Source: Clostridium sp. (lineage in GTDB: Bacteria; Bacillota; Clostridia; Lachnospirales; Lachnospiraceae). Taken from it: a stretch of DNA of 64,000 nt. Below are positions 62,017 to 64,000 of this stretch, piece by piece. The stretch's first letter is position 1. Every line of letters starts with the position of its first letter. Under the pieces are notes generated by a model. That model ran no database searches, was not told the DNA's origin, and was given only the letters and a program-made list of their open reading frames with translations. The position numbers and the translations under genes were made by a program. Where the stretch lies: positions 134,855-198,854 of the forward strand of contig JAMPEW010000001.1 of assembly GCA_023664775.1 (NCBI GenBank), in the 5' to 3' direction.

Positions 62017-63624
62017 ATGGCAAAGAATAAAAATAAGGGTTTTACGCTTATTGAAATCATAATAGCTATTGCCATATTAACAGTACTTCTTGTTCCTATT
62101 ATGAGACAGTTTACACAGACACTTGAAACAAGCAGAAGGGCTAAAGAATTACAGTACATCAATGAGAATGCTGCATATGTTTTGGAAATGTCTCAAAGAA
62201 CAGACCTAAGTAATATTGCCAGTGGCTCGGATGCTGCTGACGTGGCTGATGACATCAAAATTAACACGGTAACAAAACATGCCGCAATCACATGTGAGGT
62301 GTATAATACGGATGGAACGGCAGTCGGTGGTCCTTATGGTCAGGTTCAATATACAGCAACCCACTACGTGTTAAATGATGCGAAGCTTGGAGCAAAAAGA
62401 CATGTGTATGGAAGGGAAGTTATCACTGACGACCTTTCTGCTAAGCTTGCTGCCACTGAAGATGCATTAGGGCAGGGATATAAAGTTGCATATGGAATGA
62501 CTAATTCTGATTTGGCTAATTTCTCAGGTGACTTTGAGCTTACCAACGAAGGAAGTATTGTACGATATGACAGTGACGGCTTTGTTACGGCAGTAGCTTG
62601 TAACAAGGTTGCGACGGTTAATAACCCGAACGACACAAATCTTGGCAACATGCAGGATCTTGATGTAACGAAGGTAGCCATTATACCGGGAACCGCACAG
62701 AGCTTTGATGCTCAGGCGGAATCACAGTTTTTCTCCATAACCATGGATAAGCTGAAGGAAGCGGATTATGATTCCTGGTTACAGGCAATGATGCATGAGT
62801 CAAACGACAGTATCTTGAATACGGTTGATTATGCCGGTTCCTTAAAAAAGGTAACAAAGATATATATTGATGAAAATGATAACGGAACACCGGATAATAA
62901 GAGCGATGATTATTATGTGGTAAAGGCAGATGTATACTATCACAGCTCTTATTCCATAGCATCACTGATGGAAAATGGCGGAAGTGCAAGTGTAGATGAA
63001 ACATTAAGCTACAATGTATTCTCACAGAAATTTTACACTGACAGATGTCCTGATATTTATTTTGAGTATCAGCCATATTCTACAGAGTACAGATACGGCA
63101 CAAGCCCTTATGTGGAATATGCCACGGATGATGATATCATAATTGATAATTATGTTGAAAATCCTGACGGACCGGTTAAGCTTTATCTCTATAAGCCTAC
63201 GGCGGATCAGAGCAATACCGCTTACAATGATGGTGTAGATGATGCTCACGCATATTATACAAGACATGGTGGTAGTACAAAGGTAAGGATAAATGTCTAC
63301 AAAATGAACAGCAACATAAAGCCTGTAGATATTTACACGAATATTTATGGAACTACAGCGACAGGCACAAAGGAGATTGACCATGACCAGTTTAAGGTTG
63401 GTGTCCGTACGGTAATACCAAATATTGTAACAGATTCTCCAAAGCTTGAAAATCAGATGAATACTGTAAGAGAGGATTACGACTACAGTAATATAAAGCT
63501 GTTGGAGGAGGATACAAGATATGCTGACAGGCTGCTTACCGTAACGGTAAAGCTTACGCCTAAGGATGCGGATAATAAAATGGTAACTCAGATTAAACTT
63601 ACTGGAGCAAAGGGGGAAAATTAG
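62017..63624 (+). CDS. Large minor pilin/pseudopilin
   Basis: 535 residues. Leader MAKNKNKG, then FTLIEIIIAIAILTVLLVP with Glu5, so it is a substrate of PilD. The helix continues into a head of about 480 residues, far larger than usual minor pilins (100-250). The head has many Tyr, Asp and Asn and no domain I recognise. Candidate tip adhesin. Start ATG at 62017 is 9 bases behind AGAGAGG; the ATG at 62008 directly abuts that site. Confidence 0.85.
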   Translation: MAKNKNKGFTLIEIIIAIAILTVLLVPIMRQFTQTLETSRRAKELQYINENAAYVLEMSQRTDLSNIASGSDAADVADDIKINTVTKHAAITCEVYNTDGTAVGGPYGQVQYTATHYVLNDAKLGAKRHVYGREVITDDLSAKLAATEDALGQGYKVAYGMTNSDLANFSGDFELTNEGSIVRYDSDGFVTAVACNKVATVNNPNDTNLGNMQDLDVTKVAIIPGTAQSFDAQAESQFFSITMDKLKEADYDSWLQAMMHESNDSILNTVDYAGSLKKVTKIYIDENDNGTPDNKSDDYYVVKADVYYHSSYSIASLMENGGSASVDETLSYNVFSQKFYTDRCPDIYFEYQPYSTEYRYGTSPYVEYATDDDIIIDNYVENPDGPVKLYLYKPTADQSNTAYNDGVDDAHAYYTRHGGSTKVRINVYKMNSNIKPVDIYTNIYGTTATGTKEIDHDQFKVGVRTVIPNIVTDSPKLENQMNTVREDYDYSNIKLLEEDTRYADRLLTVTVKLTPKDADNKMVTQIKLTGAKGEN

Positions 63625-64000
63625 TTGAAAAAGATTAAAAAAATGCTTAAAAAACTAAATAATCAAGGCTCTAGTGTAGTTATGGTTGTTGCGGCGCTTG
63701 GATTTATAGGTATCATTGTGGGAGCGCTTTTGATGGCTGCCGGATATACCTATAAGCAGAAGCTTCAGGATTTGAACGCCAGAGACAACTTCTATTATGT
63801 AGAGCAGGCGATGAATGAGATTTATGCAGGCGTAGGCTCAAAAACTGCGGAAAACATGCAGGAGGCATATATATATACCGTTGAAAATATGGTGTATTTT
63901 GACTTGCAGACCGGAACCTACAGAAACAGGACAGACGAAGAAGCAAATCTTATGTTTAAGGAAAAATTCATGGAGCTTTTAAGCGTCAATCCGGATTTCC
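63625..64000 (+). CDS. PilX-like minor pilin component, cut by the window end
   Basis: At least 125 residues, open at the right edge. TTG start directly after the previous stop, with AGGGGGAAAAT upstream. The basic leader MKKIKKMLKKLNNQG is followed by SSVVMVVAALGFIGIIVGAL and a helix running into the body, as in PilX-type proteins. There is no Glu5, as in several PilX/GspK-like members. Probably a core minor pilin that helps prime assembly with the preceding gene. Confidence 0.7.
   Translation, partial: MKKIKKMLKKLNNQGSSVVMVVAALGFIGIIVGALLMAAGYTYKQKLQDLNARDNFYYVEQAMNEIYAGVGSKTAENMQEAYIYTVENMVYFDLQTGTYRNRTDEEANLMFKEKFMELLSVNPDF

Noticed and set aside
53506..64000. Type II secretion system instead of a type IV pilus
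   Set aside because: A PilT retraction ATPase and PilM/PilN/PilO-type genes are present, and no secretin or GspL/M/C genes are seen.

Overview
The window reads as ordinary chromosome of a low-GC Gram-positive anaerobe, most likely Lachnospiraceae or a close clostridial relative (inference). Reasons: PolC-type replicative polymerase, a PASTA kinase with its phosphatase, IreB, RNase J, a SigK-type sigma factor, AGGAGG-type ribosome binding sites, frequent TTG starts, meso-diaminopimelate-type MurE, and gene order shared with Bacillus subtilis in three blocks. I see no rRNA, tRNA, prophage, insertion sequence or CRISPR array. Almost every base belongs to a gene, and no gene-free stretch exceeds 300 bases.

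Layout. 0-3 kb: the end of a calcium-binding-repeat protein, convergent with a membrane-anchored clostripain-family protease. 3.3-8.9 kb: dtd, a MoxR/DUF58/membrane-protein trio, then glgA with its own promoter. 9-25.6 kb: a housekeeping block matching the B. subtilis yloA-to-thiN order: rqcH, yicC, gmk, rpoZ, murE (where B. subtilis has coaBC), priA, def, fmt, rsmB, rlmN, stp, prkC, rsgA, rpe, thiN. Then come a sodium/solute symporter, an odd convergent pair of RlmH homologues, a HAD phosphatase and an orphan piece of a PEP-synthase-like protein. 30.8-42.9 kb: bactofilin, pyrH, frr, uppS, cdsA, dxr, rseP, ispG, polC, apparently one transcript behind a good promoter. 43-45.6 kb: an AT-rich AAA ATPase islet and a convergent GT-C-like membrane protein. 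45.8-51.8 kb: ireB, yqgF, DUF1292, rnj, ylbF, mltG-like, trmR, trhP, convergent with a sigK-like gene. 52-64 kb: a polytopic membrane protein and a type IV pilus operon (pilB, pilT, pilC, pilA, pilD, a pilM-pilN fusion, pilO, a large minor pilin and a PilX-like gene cut by the window edge).

How it works together. PrkC/Stp and IreB are a known signalling set in Firmicutes, here about 22 kb apart. TrmR and TrhP are consecutive enzymes for 5-methoxyuridine at the tRNA wobble base. RNase J and a YlbF-family protein sit side by side. The pilus operon has an extension ATPase with two MshEN c-di-GMP-binding motifs, a retraction ATPase, and a fused PilM-PilN alignment protein.

Most worth a second look: (1) two tail-to-tail RlmH homologues with complementary losses, one lacking the C-terminal tail and the other the glycine-rich SAM loop, suggesting an obligate heterodimer; (2) a family of modular palindromic repeats placed just upstream of ribosome binding sites, whose stems are kept by compensating changes, with a remnant that supplies the ispG stop codon; (3) the pilus variations; (4) the orphan PEP-synthase middle region. 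Annotation was by eye from sequence and translations; no database search was run.
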